Origin: Podocnemis expansa
Lineage: Eukaryota > Chordata > Testudines > Podocnemididae
NCBI GenBank assembly: GCA_007922195.1
Contig: ML681992.1
Span: 41,069,221 to 41,133,220, forward strand
Direction of reading: 5' to 3'
DNA length: 64,000 bases
The translations under genes were made by a program, and so were the position numbers. Positions 23,776 through 34,254 of the stretch are shown piece after piece (the first letter of the stretch is position 1; every line of letters begins with the position of its first letter). A model generated the notes under the pieces. That model saw only the letters and a program-made list of their open reading frames with translations. It did not search any database and had not been told where the DNA came from.

Positions 23776-23968
23776 GAAACTCTGTGAGTACCTTAAAAGA
23801 CTAAAATATATATTGTCACATGACCTTTCATGGATAAAATCCCATTTTATCAGTCACATGATTTGTTAGTGCCACAGGACTTCTTGTTTGTTTTGCTGTG
23901 CTAGACTAACACAGCCACCCCTCTAGAATTTGTCATTTTGAAGAGAGGATCTTCCTATCAGGATAGCA
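23776..23968 (+). mobile_element. PLE 3' tail with extra 3' flank; right arm of the inverted repeat
   Basis: Plus-strand tail with AGTGCCACAGGACTTCTTG, then GCTAGACTAACACAGCCACC up to CTCTAG, followed by 42 bp that also appear, inverted, in the insertion at 20394. No target duplication could be drawn for this copy. Confidence 0.8.
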
Positions 23969-24789
23969 TATTATTGGAAAATCATCTGCTAATGCAGCAG
24001 CTCTAGAATATAGCATTCCCTCACGACACCACAGCATAAGCTTTCTGGTCACATAAATATTAAAATTGCATAGGAAACAGGAGAAACCAGTGTCTGATGG
24101 CTACAGAGTACCAGCTGGTTTTGCCAGAAAACCTCAAAAACTTCCACTTTCAGTGTATGTCATGATCTTAAAATTGTTCAACATTTTGAGATTAGAAACA
24201 CCTTAGTCGAACTGAGGGAGAATTTTTACTGGTAAAATGCAAGGAGGATCTAGAAAAGCTGGTGAAGAAAATTGATACTTACGTTGCAAAAGGAGAGCCC
24301 CTTTGCAGCAGTATCTCATCAGACCACCAGTGGGGCCCCTTGCTATTGGGTCCCTGCCTAAGAGAGAGCTTAGCAATCAATACTTGCCAGTAGCTATTGT
24401 CTAACTCACAAAATACCCAAGAAACTGTGACAGCATCAGAAGTCCTATGAATGAAATCTTACCATTTTTGTGTTGCTGGCTGAGTAACACACCAATCAAG
24501 TATAAAAATTTGAACACAAAGTGTTTCAACAGGTTTGTAAAATTTCTGGAATTTACCAAACTCATACCATGTATCAAGCACACTCACAAACTGATGGAAA
24601 AATTCAGTAGGACCCTGGGGGTTCAGCTGGTTCTCTTTGTAGAAGAGAATGAAAGGGAATGGGACCAGCACAAGCTTATAGAACAGCTGTCAGTGAGCAT
24701 ACAAAGTATGTCCAAATATTCCACATGGTTGAGCATGAGCTAAAGACCCCATAAAGCCTCTTATGTGGAATTTTTTAAGAGTAACAAAA
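23969..24789. other. Intronic sequence; holds one candidate pseudo-exon
   Basis: No repeat recognised. Overlapping open frames at 24401-24743 on both strands are not like any protein I know. See 24283-24357 for the exon-like segment. Confidence 0.45.
24283..24357 (-). other. Exon-like segment (possible cryptic contactin exon)
   Basis: On the minus strand a pyrimidine-rich GCTCTCTCTTAG acceptor is followed by 75 bp and a strong donor GTAAGTATC (24282-24274). Placed in the phase-2 intron before the Ig5 exon, the 75 bp would read open in the required frame and leave the downstream phase unchanged (25 added codons). The peptide is not contactin-like. It could be a chance pseudo-exon; long introns contain many. 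Confidence 0.25.
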
Positions 24790-25145
24790 GGTATGTCTAC
24801 ACTGGAGCCTTAGGTTGACTTAATCTTCCTTAAGTCGACCTAAGGAAAGCTCCATCCACACTGGGAATTTAGTAAGTTGACTTAAGCGCTTCCTTAAGTC
24901 AGCTTAATAATTCCACCTCTTAAGGTTGACTTAATGCTTAAGTTCACCTTATTAAGTCGACTTAAGACAGTGTAGTTGGGGAGTAACCCTTAAGTCGACA
25001 TAATGAGGTCTATTTAAGCGTTAAGATTACGTAGCAAATGCCAGTGTGGATGTGGGCAGTCTCCAGAAGTTTTCAGTGTTGATGCTCTAAGTCAACTTAA
25101 CAAGACTGACTTTAAGTTGACTTAACAGAGTCCCCATTTGCACCA
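24790..25145. mobile_element. Palindromic MITE-like element, TTAAGTCGACTTAA type
   Basis: The left end GGTATGTCTACACTGG matches the terminus shared with three other elements. The interior has about a dozen copies of TTAAGTCGACTTAA-like words spaced roughly 20-30 bp apart. An inverted terminus (CCAGTGTGGATGTGGGC) occurs at 25041-25057, but related palindromes continue to about 25128, so the right edge is uncertain or a second copy is fused. Confidence 0.65.
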
Positions 25146-25737
25146 TGAGGACCACATAGTTCTCTAATCTAAAATTGAAATTTTTTTCATATTTGCTAAG
25201 GAAGCTATAAAGAAATCCTTTGATAAAGAGAAAAGACTCTATGCCATAAGGTCATACGGGGAATCTTTTCAAAAAGAGTACCTGGTCATTTTCCATAATT
25301 TGAGGAGAAGAAAGAGTAGGAGCCTTAAATAAATTTTGAGAGGACCTGGTACAGTCAGGATTCAAAAAAGGAAGTGGTGAACAGAATATAGTTGTGTTCC
25401 AGAACTAAAACCAAAGTTATGTACAAGAATCATCTAAAGTGGTCTCTGGTGTGGGGGAAGAATAAGATTTCAGCATGGCTTTCCCCCAAATCTGTTAGTG
25501 TAACTATGGACAGTAAGGTTGGGAGTGTCGCGATGGCAATGAGTCTCCCATTTGAAGGGAACAGGTAGGGTGTGCCTGAGCCAACAATTCCATGGAAACA
25601 CTCCTCAGGGACTCACTGAAAACCCTTCCCTGGTGGATAAAAGGAAACCCAGACAAAAAAAATCTCCAATGATTTTTGATTAGACATAAAATTCTTTGAT
25701 GGTGGTGATATGAAAGCATCGTGACAGGAGGACACTA
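25146..25737. other. Intronic sequence, nothing recognised
   Basis: 592 bp with no recognised repeat, exon or RNA gene. Confidence 0.45.
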
Positions 25738-25881
25738 TGCATATGTAGACCTGAAGATTTCTGTGCAATATCAAAATCTTGTATCTCTCGTTAACGTAAA
25801 TTGTTCTAATAGGTGATAGTATATCACTTACCTTGTCTGTCTAATAAACTGAGACCAACATGGCTATAACAACACAGGATA
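25738..25881 (+). mobile_element. Older PLE-type 3' tail
   Basis: Shows AAAATCTTGTATCTCTCGTT, then TTACCTTGTCTGTCTAATAA and GAGACCAACATGGCTATAAC, a tail pattern widespread in turtle, bird and crocodilian genomes and distinct from the AAATCTGTTAGTCTTTAA subfamily that dominates the window. Relation to PLEs is from memory. Confidence 0.55.
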
Positions 25882-26009
25882 CTGAGATACGTAAGTATTT
25901 AAGTAGGTATAATTTTCAATTTGTTGCATTACTTGTATTTTTCCTTTTTGTTTAGGGTAGGTTCTTAGATGTCACCATTTCTAGGCATCTTTGTGATGAT
26001 GAACGAAAC

Positions 26010-26500
26010 TGAGGTTTGACGTACTGTTATGAGCTGGGTGCAACCTTGTTATGAGTTAGGTTAAAGCTCTGTTGAGGTTTATGGGTGTGAACTCACCCTT
26101 AAATTAATATAACTGTAAATATAAGTCCTACCTAAGACAAAACCTGTGAATCTGCCCTCAGGCTTTTGGGCTGCAAACTGTTTCAAGTAGGTGTTTGTGG
26201 GAGTAAGAGAGATTACACCGATATTGTGGTCATAGCCAAGAAGAGAGAGACAGGCAGAGGGGAAAAGAAGAAGGAAAATTCAAGGAAGATGCAGGCACCT
26301 GTACGAAAAAAGTGATTGTGGTTGAGGGAGGGGGGCAGCTAGAGAAACAGAGATTTTGTATTTACTTAAGGAATTGGGGATTGAGTAAACTAAGCTAAGA
26401 AACAGCCACTTTTTGTTCTTGGTTCCTTCTGCTTTCAGAGACATGGGACTTTGTATAGACCTTGTAAATAAACAGGGCTGCAGCAAAGAAATATCTGACT
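26010..26500 (+). mobile_element. Possible solo LTR, family unknown
   Basis: Starts near TGTTATGAGCTGGGTGC, is about 490 bp long and has an AATAAA signal in GTAAATAAACAGGGCTGC (26466-26483), followed by an LTR-like end region. No coding sequence, no paired LTR and no certain target duplication were seen, so this is a structural guess. Confidence 0.3.
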
Positions 26501-27053
26501 ACTACCAATTTCTAATCCCAGCTGAAATACCCAGAGTGCTCAACTATTGACTAGTCATTCAGGTCAAAAAGGGGCAACAATAAAATATTTTAGACACTGC
26601 AGTAGAGGATTGCTCAGCTTCTAACCATCTGGCTTTAGTAGTGAAATAGCCTCTCCCTCCCTTCTCCTGGTAGCAATTATTTTCTGTTTGCCCAATATAC
26701 AAAAACAGCTCAGAACTCTTATCTCATTGCTGCCACTACCTTCAAAGGTTCAAAGGCAGCAGAATGAATGTATTGTATCACATTGTACCAGCTGAGAGGA
26801 AAGTGTATTCACAAAGCTTGTCTGACACCTCTCTTTTTTCAGAAGAAACACTGAAGAGGCAGAATAAGCTCAGTGATTCTGCCTTATCTATAAAGTAAGA
26901 TGTGGGTGTCTTTGAAATGCTTTTTTGGCCAGTCCAGTGGTGCAGCAAGATACAGACAACCAGAACTTCTGTATGTACTTCACTTGTCTGCCATTTCATG
27001 GAAAATTATATTAGCAGAGAACAAAACATTCACACCCAACATTCAGGAGACTC
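26501..27053. other. Intronic sequence, nothing recognised
   Basis: Contains several overlapping small open frames near 26778-27087 that cross into the PLE pair; no domain is recognised. Confidence 0.4.
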
Positions 27054-27063
27054 ATTGTTATGT

Positions 27064-27260
27064 CCTGCTAAGTTCCAAAGGTGGTAGCTATGTTAGTTTA
27101 GTTCAGCAAAACAAGCAAGGAGTCTTGTTAGTCTTTAAGTGCCACAGTTTTTATCATCACATGAACTTTCATAGGAGAAGTGGGATTTTCCCCCATGAAA
27201 GCTCATGCAATAAATAAATTTGTTAGGTCTTTAAGTGCCACAGGGCTCCTTGTTTATTTT
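27064..27260. mobile_element. PLE tail pair, head to head, with 10 bp target duplication
   Basis: A minus-strand tail (TTCCAAAGGTGGTAGCTATG, then CAGCAAAACAAGCAAGGAGT) runs to about 27160. A plus-strand tail follows (GAAGTGGGATTTTCCCCCAT, then AATAAATTTGTTAGG). ATTGTTATGT at 27054-27063 recurs at 27261-27270. Both 3' ends face outward. Confidence 0.82.
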
Positions 27261-27270
27261 ATTGTTATGT

Positions 27271-29810
27271 ACGTCTGTCATCATGCTATGAAAATAATCA
27301 GAATGATCTATAAATGCTGAGCTTGTGATGATGTAGTGAGAAAGTTACTACTTGGCACCTATTTGGTGTCTTTCACACTACCAACCTCAAAGCTCTTCAC
27401 AAATAGTGAGAGCTCATTTATTGTATGACCTCAAAACACTCAGTTAATTTAAGAGAGCCAAACAGAGAGCCTTGAACTGCCGACTTCCAGTTTCTTGCTT
27501 TAGCCACTAAGATTGCTTCCTGTACACTGCTTCATAGTGACACAGAAGTGGCTTCACCATCAAGTCTTTTAATTTCATCTGCTCCCTATGGTTCGTTGCT
27601 ATACTTGGAACAGATAGATTTTTACTGGTGAATGTCAGTATATGTTGATTTCATCATACACATACAAACTGACAAAAATGTTTCCATTGATGATAATAGA
27701 AATTTACAAATATGCAAAGTAAAATAAAAAAGAACATAGAACTCCTTATCATTTGATTTAAAGACATTTACTTTATATATTTTGATATGCAATATTGGCA
27801 TTTTGTCTTTTGATGGGAATCAAGCCTAAACTTCTTTAATTTCTGCATTACCTGTTATCCTCAAACAGCCATCAGAGAAGGACAATTTTCATTCACTGAT
27901 GACTAAGTCTAGAAATGACTAGACTGGTTAAGTGGAATGGAAAACTTCAAATCCCATTCCCTTTTCTTGGGTCAAACAGGCTTACTTTTAAAAGTGTCCA
28001 TTCTCTGACTGCACAGCTACAGATTACCTACAAAAGACACAACCTCCAAAAACACCAAACCATTTGAACAGCTAAAATGTTATAATTATTGATAAAACCA
28101 AAGTGTTACCACAAAAAATACACTGCCTTTGGACAGGAAGATGTTTTCTTTTTCTGGAATCATCAGTGTCAACAGCATTTATGCAGATCTTTCACATTTG
28201 CAAAAGAGTCAGATGTGAGCAGCCTATATATGGGTGAAGGAACATCCCAACACTAGTATGCAGAAGTCTGCAATAGCAGTCTCTCTGCCCTGGTTCATCT
28301 TGGAACCGCTAGCTTCTAATCTCCCCTACTGGAAGATACCGGAAACAGAGTAAGTGAAGGGTAGAGAGAAGACAAAATCATGGCTCTGTTCTCATTACAT
28401 ACAGGATAGGGTTGAAGCAGTGTGTGGAAAAACCTGCTGCATTAATGGATAAAGCAGGCTATGCACAAGGAAGACTTGTTCCCTTGAGAAGGTGTCCCAA
28501 GCTAGTTTAGTCCTTTAGAAATATTAACTGAACTCTATGTCATTCACATGTGGTATAGACTCTGACCCTGCTACACAGGCAGAATGCTTAAAAATGGATA
28601 ATTCTTGTGAATGCATTGTATTTCATTGACAAAAGTAAACAAGCAACATTCTAGCTGCAAGGTTAGTAGACAAACCAGAAATCTGCATAGCAGGTGGCAA
28701 CACAGACAAAAAATACACAAACTATATTTTCATTCTGCATAAAATCAACATGGAAAAAAATCAAATTTAAAAGACAGACCTGTAATGCTGTCTTGCTTTG
28801 TGTCTATGTGATTCTATAGCTCCGTTTTCCCTTTGATGATCAACATGCTGGTTAATGATCAGATTGATAGTGTCTTCTTTTCTTTAAAATGTTATGTAAG
28901 ATTATTTAAAAGCATAGTTAAATTGCAAAATCAGTAGCTTTCTTACACTTTCTAAAAGAACCAATTTACCTTAGTAGATGTCAGCATCTTGAAAGAAAAG
29001 GGTATACTGTCAGCTGCTTTATGGTGCTGGCATACTACAGAAATGTGCCTTGACTAGAGGAAGCATAAATGGAATTATTCCAATAATATACTGGAATCTT
29101 ATTATACTCCTGACACCAGTTTGCAGCTTAGTGGAGTTCATTTAACATTCTGGAAGAGAATTGAGTTATTTGGTACTATGACTGGCAAACTGGGTAAAAT
29201 AAGATCTATCTTTTTCTAGGACTGCAAGGTGATATATGGCTTTGCAACTGGGAAAAGGCAGTTAAAAAGACAGATGTGCTCTTTCCCGACAACCTTCTTA
29301 CTGCTAATATTAAGGTGAAAAGGGTGTTAGTTCCTACTGGCAAACAATCTACTGATTAAAAGTATGGGAATCTTAAAAGCTTCAGTCTGCTTTGCAGTGT
29401 CCTATGCTTTACAGTAAACTCCAAGGCTCCTAACTGTTAAATAAATAGTGTCTTTAAATAATACATCTCTAGCTACTTAATTACACTGGTGACACAAGTT
29501 CATTACACTGGTGACACGTTACATACTGACACTGCGAAATACAATGCGATATTTCAAGATAATGATGTGACACATGAAACAAAGATGTAATAATGCATTG
29601 ATGTGTCATAGAATTAAAAAAAAACATACACTGACATAAGAACACAGGATTTTTCACATTGGATTAGAAAACTCTTTTAAGGTACCTCAGCTCTTGTGTG
29701 ATTTTGAACTTGGGGGGCAATATTCCTTCCAAACTCCTTTAAGCCATCTGTCTATGTTATCTGTGGTGGTGTTTAGAAATATGGGGAAGCTGTCAGAGAT
29801 ATAGGGCACA
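27271..29810. other. Intronic sequence, nothing recognised
   Basis: 2.5 kb of AT-rich DNA. Around 29487-29519 ATTACACTGGTGACAC occurs twice in 25 bp steps (a short tandem). No exon or mobile element was identified. Confidence 0.45.
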
Positions 29811-29863
29811 AATAATAATAATAATAATAACAACAATAACAACAACAACAATAATAATAATAC
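29811..29863. repeat. (AAT)n/(AAC)n trinucleotide repeat
   Basis: About 53 bp of AAT units interrupted by AAC units, directly before the L2-like LINE. Confidence 0.9.
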
Positions 29864-29879
29864 TATGAGAAAGGATCCA

Positions 29880-31330
29880 GTGTGACTTCCCTTCTCCTAA
29901 CAAATTTCACTTCTCCTCCCATTGCCAGTAGTGAGATTTCTTGCCTGTTCTTATCCATTAGCCTACTTCAGTGGGCCCTCTCATGCTTTCTGACCTCTTG
30001 GGTCTCATCCCTTCCATCATGTTTCTCCTCAACCTGTCTTCCTGTCCATACTACAAACATGCCATGGTCTCACCCATACTTGACTCCATTCTCTTCCTGA
30101 ACCATCTTCTCTATTTCACCTCTAAACTAGTGCACTTTCTAGAACTGTTGTCCAGTCCTTCTCCAGTTCTATCTTACACGCTTACCTATTTGATTTCTGT
30201 TCTTTCCATGCCATCAAAACTGCTCTCACCGAAGTTTCTAATAAACTCTCCCTGGCCAGATCTCAGGGCCACTTATCCTCCCGCCTCATCACTCATGACA
30301 CTTTTGCCATTTCAACATCACCATTCATACAATATTTCTTGAAAACTTGTCTTTCTTAGACTTCCATGATTCTTATATTTCCTAAATCACCTTTCTGGTT
30401 ATTCCACCTTTTGTGTCCTTTAGTAGATTCTCTTTCTCCTACTCTGTCCTCCTGCCCACTCTCTTCAGGAATCCCACAAAGTTCCTTTATTTGCGCTCTA
30501 CTTTTTACCTTTTTCTACAGTCTATTCAAGATCATCTTAATCACACATACTTCTGCAAATATCACTACCAATATAATATAATACAAACACCAATTACTCA
30601 CAAATCCTTATATGTCCGATCTCACATTTTGGCTTGTCACTGACATTTTATGGATATCTCATCATCAACTCAGCCTGACCCAACTGAAAACCATGACTTA
30701 CCTTCCCGCTTTCTCTGTCTCTGTTGATAACTACATCATTTTCCCAGTCACTCACACCTGTAACCTGGGTGTCGTCTTTGTTGTCTCTCTAGCCTTGCAA
30801 TTTCCAGCCTGTAACCAAATAGTTTTGTTTCTTCATAATACCTATAAAATAGTCATTTCTCTCTATGGACATCATTAAGATTAAAATCCATGCCCCCATT
30901 CTCTGTTTTGACTAGTCCAACCTTTTTCTCTGTGCACTGACCATCTAGTTAATTAAAAACTCAGCTTTTACAATCATCTTCCTTGCCTATTGCTCTGAAC
31001 ATTGCAACCCCCTCTTTGAATCACTCTACTGGCATCTCAGTTTTCACCACAACAAATTCAAGGGTGTCGACCTCTCATAAAAGGTGCTTCACAACCTTGC
31101 CCTTTCCTTCAAATCCATTCTTCTGTCTTATTTCTTTGCTCCCCAGTTCCCTCTGCTCAATCAGCAGTGCCAGCCTTGATGGTTTAATTGTCCAGTTTCC
31201 CCCCAAAAATCTTCATGATTTCTTCCATGCTCCTCCTCAGTTATGGATTGCCTTCCCTAAATTGGTCCTAAGCCCACTTCCCAATAGCCCTACAAGTTTT
31301 CCTTGACACCCACTTCTTCCAACAATGTAA
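29880..31330 (+). mobile_element. L2-like LINE remnant (reverse transcriptase and 3' end)
   Basis: The plus strand is pyrimidine-rich and, across broken frames, follows the order of an L2-type reverse transcriptase. At about 30200-30300 a helical segment TALTEVSNKLSLARSQGH precedes where the catalytic 'LDLSAAFD' box should be, and here it is destroyed. At 30465-30530 a VPQSSF-like 'VPQGS' box is followed by ALLFTF (expected PLLF). At 30760-30775 a CNLGVVF segment corresponds to the 'NLGVIFD' thumb motif. The 3' part (31080-31310) ends in ACCCACTTCTTCC-like text typical of the family. There are many stops; this copy is old. Clade assignment is from memory of L2 elements in platypus and sauropsids. 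Confidence 0.6.
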
Positions 31331-31934
31331 TGTGTGCTTCTAGTACTCTTATCCTTGTATTATAATTATATTTACAGGCTGATGTGGCAGGATAGTGTAT
31401 TATTAAGGTTCTCTGACATTTTTAAGAAGACCTTGTTTTCTATTGTTTTTAATTTTAGATTATAAATTTAACAATATTTGTGTTTGCTGTTGACTTTTTG
31501 TTTCCTTTTATTTCAGCCCAAAGGGTTGATCGGTTCCCTACAATGAGGCCAGATGAAAAGATCATAGTGTTCCTTATTTTTAAAAAAAAGTTCTGGAAAT
31601 TCTTTTCTCTGACATGCTCTCTTAGTGCCTGAAAGAGGTTGAAATTTGGCAGGAGTGAAATTTTTGCCTTTCGCATGAAAATCTCTCTCAATTTATAAGT
31701 TGCAGAAATTAAATAACAGTTCACACAAGCTCTTTAGGGACTTGCTGGAGCTTAACAACTAAAATCTTCAAAAACTCCATCTTCACAGAGCGTACTTGAA
31801 CCTCTTAGCGCTGGGCAGACTGTGAATGAGCCACCCCACAGAGCAACTGAACGTGCTCTATCGCCTTACAACTGCTATGTGTGAGACGAGAGACAACTCT
31901 TAAGAAGGAGTTGACACACATCTGAAGAACTGGG
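31331..31934. other. Intronic sequence, nothing recognised
   Basis: No element or exon recognised; an 89-codon minus-strand frame (31455-31724) resembles nothing known. Confidence 0.4.
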
Positions 31935-32165
31935 GCTGACTGGACAAAAGTATGCGTACGTTGCAATTAAGAACCCATGGCAGACTATTGCTAGCTAGCT
32001 AACACTGGCTTGTGAGGCTCAGGCTGTAGGGCTGTTTCACTGCTGTGTAGACTTCTAGGCTTAGTTGGAGTCTGGACTTTAGGGCCCTGTGAGGTGGGGA
32101 GGGTCCCAGAGCTTGGGCTGAAGTCCAAGTCTGGAAGTCTTCACTGCTTTATTGAAAGACACTAT
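31935..32165. mobile_element. Possible palindromic DNA element
   Basis: Contains GTTGCAATTAAGAACCC near the left and GGCTGTTTCACTGCTGTGTAGACTTC in the middle, with GGGCCC and the complementary words TCTGGACTT and AAGTCCAAG around it. It resembles a turtle element whose termini read GTGTAGAC..., but symmetry is imperfect and edges are approximate. Confidence 0.35.
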
Positions 32166-32504
32166 GATAAGAAGAAAGAGGGGGATGTGAGGGGAGCCTA
32201 AGATTTATCGGGTAACCGGGGACAGAAATTGGATTGAGACTCAATGGAGCAGAGGGGAGAGAGAGACAGATGATCTGAGGAGCTGGGAAGGGCAAACACA
32301 CTTGTTAAACAAGGAAAGAGGAGACAAAGGAGGAGATGGGACTGGGATTGACTGAGAAAGAAGACAGTGACTGGATGTGGGAAGGTCAGAGGCTAAAAGT
32401 CACATAGTGAATCAAGGGGGTGATGCTATGGCAGGCTCGTCAAGGAAATTGGGATGGGGATGAGACTTCTGAGGAGCAAAGAATGTGAGTTAGTATACGT
32501 GGAT

Positions 32505-33115
32505 TCCTATGTTCCCAGATTCCAAGGCCAGAAGGAATTACTGTGATTGCCTAGTCTGACCTGTATAACACAGACATAAAATTTCCCCAGCATAATTCCC
32601 AGTGACTATCTTTTAGGAAAAACAAAAAAATCCATTCTTGATTAAAAAATTGTCACTAGTACATCATCCACCACAACCCTTGTTAAATAGTTCTCACCGT
32701 TAAGAATTTATGTCTTATTTCCAGTCTGAATTTCATTAGCTTCAATTGTCATCATGTTATACCTTTCCTTTCCTGATTGAAGAATCCTTTATTATTCTAG
32801 TTATAGATTGTTATCAAATCATCTCTTGATTATAACCCACTTCCAATTTATCAATATCCTTCTGGAATTGTGGACACTAGGACACAGTACTCCACCAGCA
32901 GTTGCACCAGTAAAAAGACAGAGATAGAATAGCCTCTCTATTCCTACTTAAGATTTCCCTGTTTCTGCATCCCAGGATCTCATGAGCTTTTCTGGCCACA
33001 CCACCACACTGAGAACTCATGTTCAGCTGACTCTAAATCTTTTTTCAGAGTCAGTGCTTCCTAGGAGACTGTTCCTCATCTTGTACGCATGACCTATAAT
33101 CTTTGTACCTAAGGA
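32505..33115 (-). mobile_element. CR1 LINE 3' region, minus strand
   Basis: The left edge has CCAAGGCCAGAAGGAATTAC and TAGTCTGACCTGTATAACAC, the complement of a CR1 3' terminus. Toward the right come TTGTGGACACTAGGACAC and CTGTTTCTGCATCCCAGGAT, the complement of the end of the reverse transcriptase. It has no intact frame. Confidence 0.65.
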
Positions 33116-33296
33116 GACTAGGCCTGAGAGAAGGAGTAGGGAAGAGAGAAATTGGCTAAAGACAAGTTGATGGGGCCAGGGCAGAAAAGGCTAAGAGGCA
33201 AAAAATGGATGAAACAGGCATATGTGTCTACTCACTGGAGCAAAATTACTTTCAGAGCCCAGAAAGGAAACCACAATTCTTTAATTTCACCATTTC

Positions 33297-33405
33297 AGTC
33301 AAAGCATCTGATGAAGTAGGATTTTCTTCCATGAAAGTTCATGCAATAAATCCATTTGTTAGTCTTTAAAAGTGCCACAGGACTCCTTGCTTATTTTATT
33401 AAACC
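33297..33405 (+). mobile_element. PLE 3' tail
   Basis: AAAGCATCTGATGAAGTAGG is followed by TTCATGCAATAAATCC, TAGTCTTTAAAAGTGCCACA and TCCTTGCTTATTTTATT. A single plus-strand tail; the expected CTAACACAGCTAC end is absent. Confidence 0.75.
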
Positions 33406-33879
33406 CAGTAAGCAGCGTTGAATCCTCTTCCCTCCTAGTGGGTCCTTATTAGTACTTCATCCTTGTCTATAGTCGATCCTTACAGAGGATTTAAATCTGT
33501 GACTGCTCTCAGATGCTCTGTTTGCTCAGGTGGCAAAGGTCGCCAAAAGGTTCTAAATCTGTTGATGGCCTATGCAGGTATCAATAAGATGACATATGAT
33601 AGAATTTCTGTTTTCTTAGTTTCCTTACAGGTGCGGTGAGGGGGAACCTATGAAATTACCAATAAGAACCAGGCTAAAATAACTTCATTAGTTTTGCATG
33701 GTCAAGTCCTGAAAAATAAAAAGGTGCCAGAATTGAGGTTGCCTGTATGAATTCGTTATGATACGGTCTTTAATTACATGATTTACTGCTACTATTTCCA
33801 CAAGACTGGGCCTCACTCTGTACACAGGATAGACCTGGGGATGAATCACAGTGCTGTAGTGAAAGAGGCTATAATCTAG
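33406..33879. other. Intronic sequence, nothing recognised
   Basis: 474 bp without recognisable elements. Confidence 0.4.
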
Positions 33880-34115
33880 AGAACTCCTTCCTAACTTGTT
33901 GAGCCACCTGAAAGGTGATTAGTGAAAGAGGCAGGGAACTTGAGGAAGGAGGGTCTCATGGTGAAGTTGTGAAATCTCCTACAATGGAGGTTTCTAAGAG
34001 TAGGTTAGACAAACAGGTCAGAGACGGTTTAATGGACGTACTTGGTCCTGCCATGAGTGCAGGGAAATGGACTCGATGACCTCTCATGGTCCCTTCCAGA
34101 GTCTATGATTCCATT
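33880..34115 (+). mobile_element. CR1 LINE, 3' end
   Basis: GGAGGTTTCTAAGAGTAGGT, AGACAAACAGGTCAGAGACG, GACTCGATGACCTCTCATGG and TCTATGATTCCAT: the canonical CR1 3' terminus including the last short repeat unit. Confidence 0.8.
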
Positions 34116-34254
34116 ACAAAGCCATACTTATCTAATATTTAGCACCAGCACGTACCAACTGATACACTGATTTATCCAATAGCTGAATCACAGCCAAAGG
34201 AATGGAGAGGTCAGTAATAGTTCTGTTCCAATCTAAGCATATAACTGGAGGTAG

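Noticed and set aside
26010..26500. Endogenous retrovirus with coding genes
   Set aside because: Only an LTR-like segment is seen; no gag, pol or env sequence was recognised, so it is listed only as a possible solo LTR.
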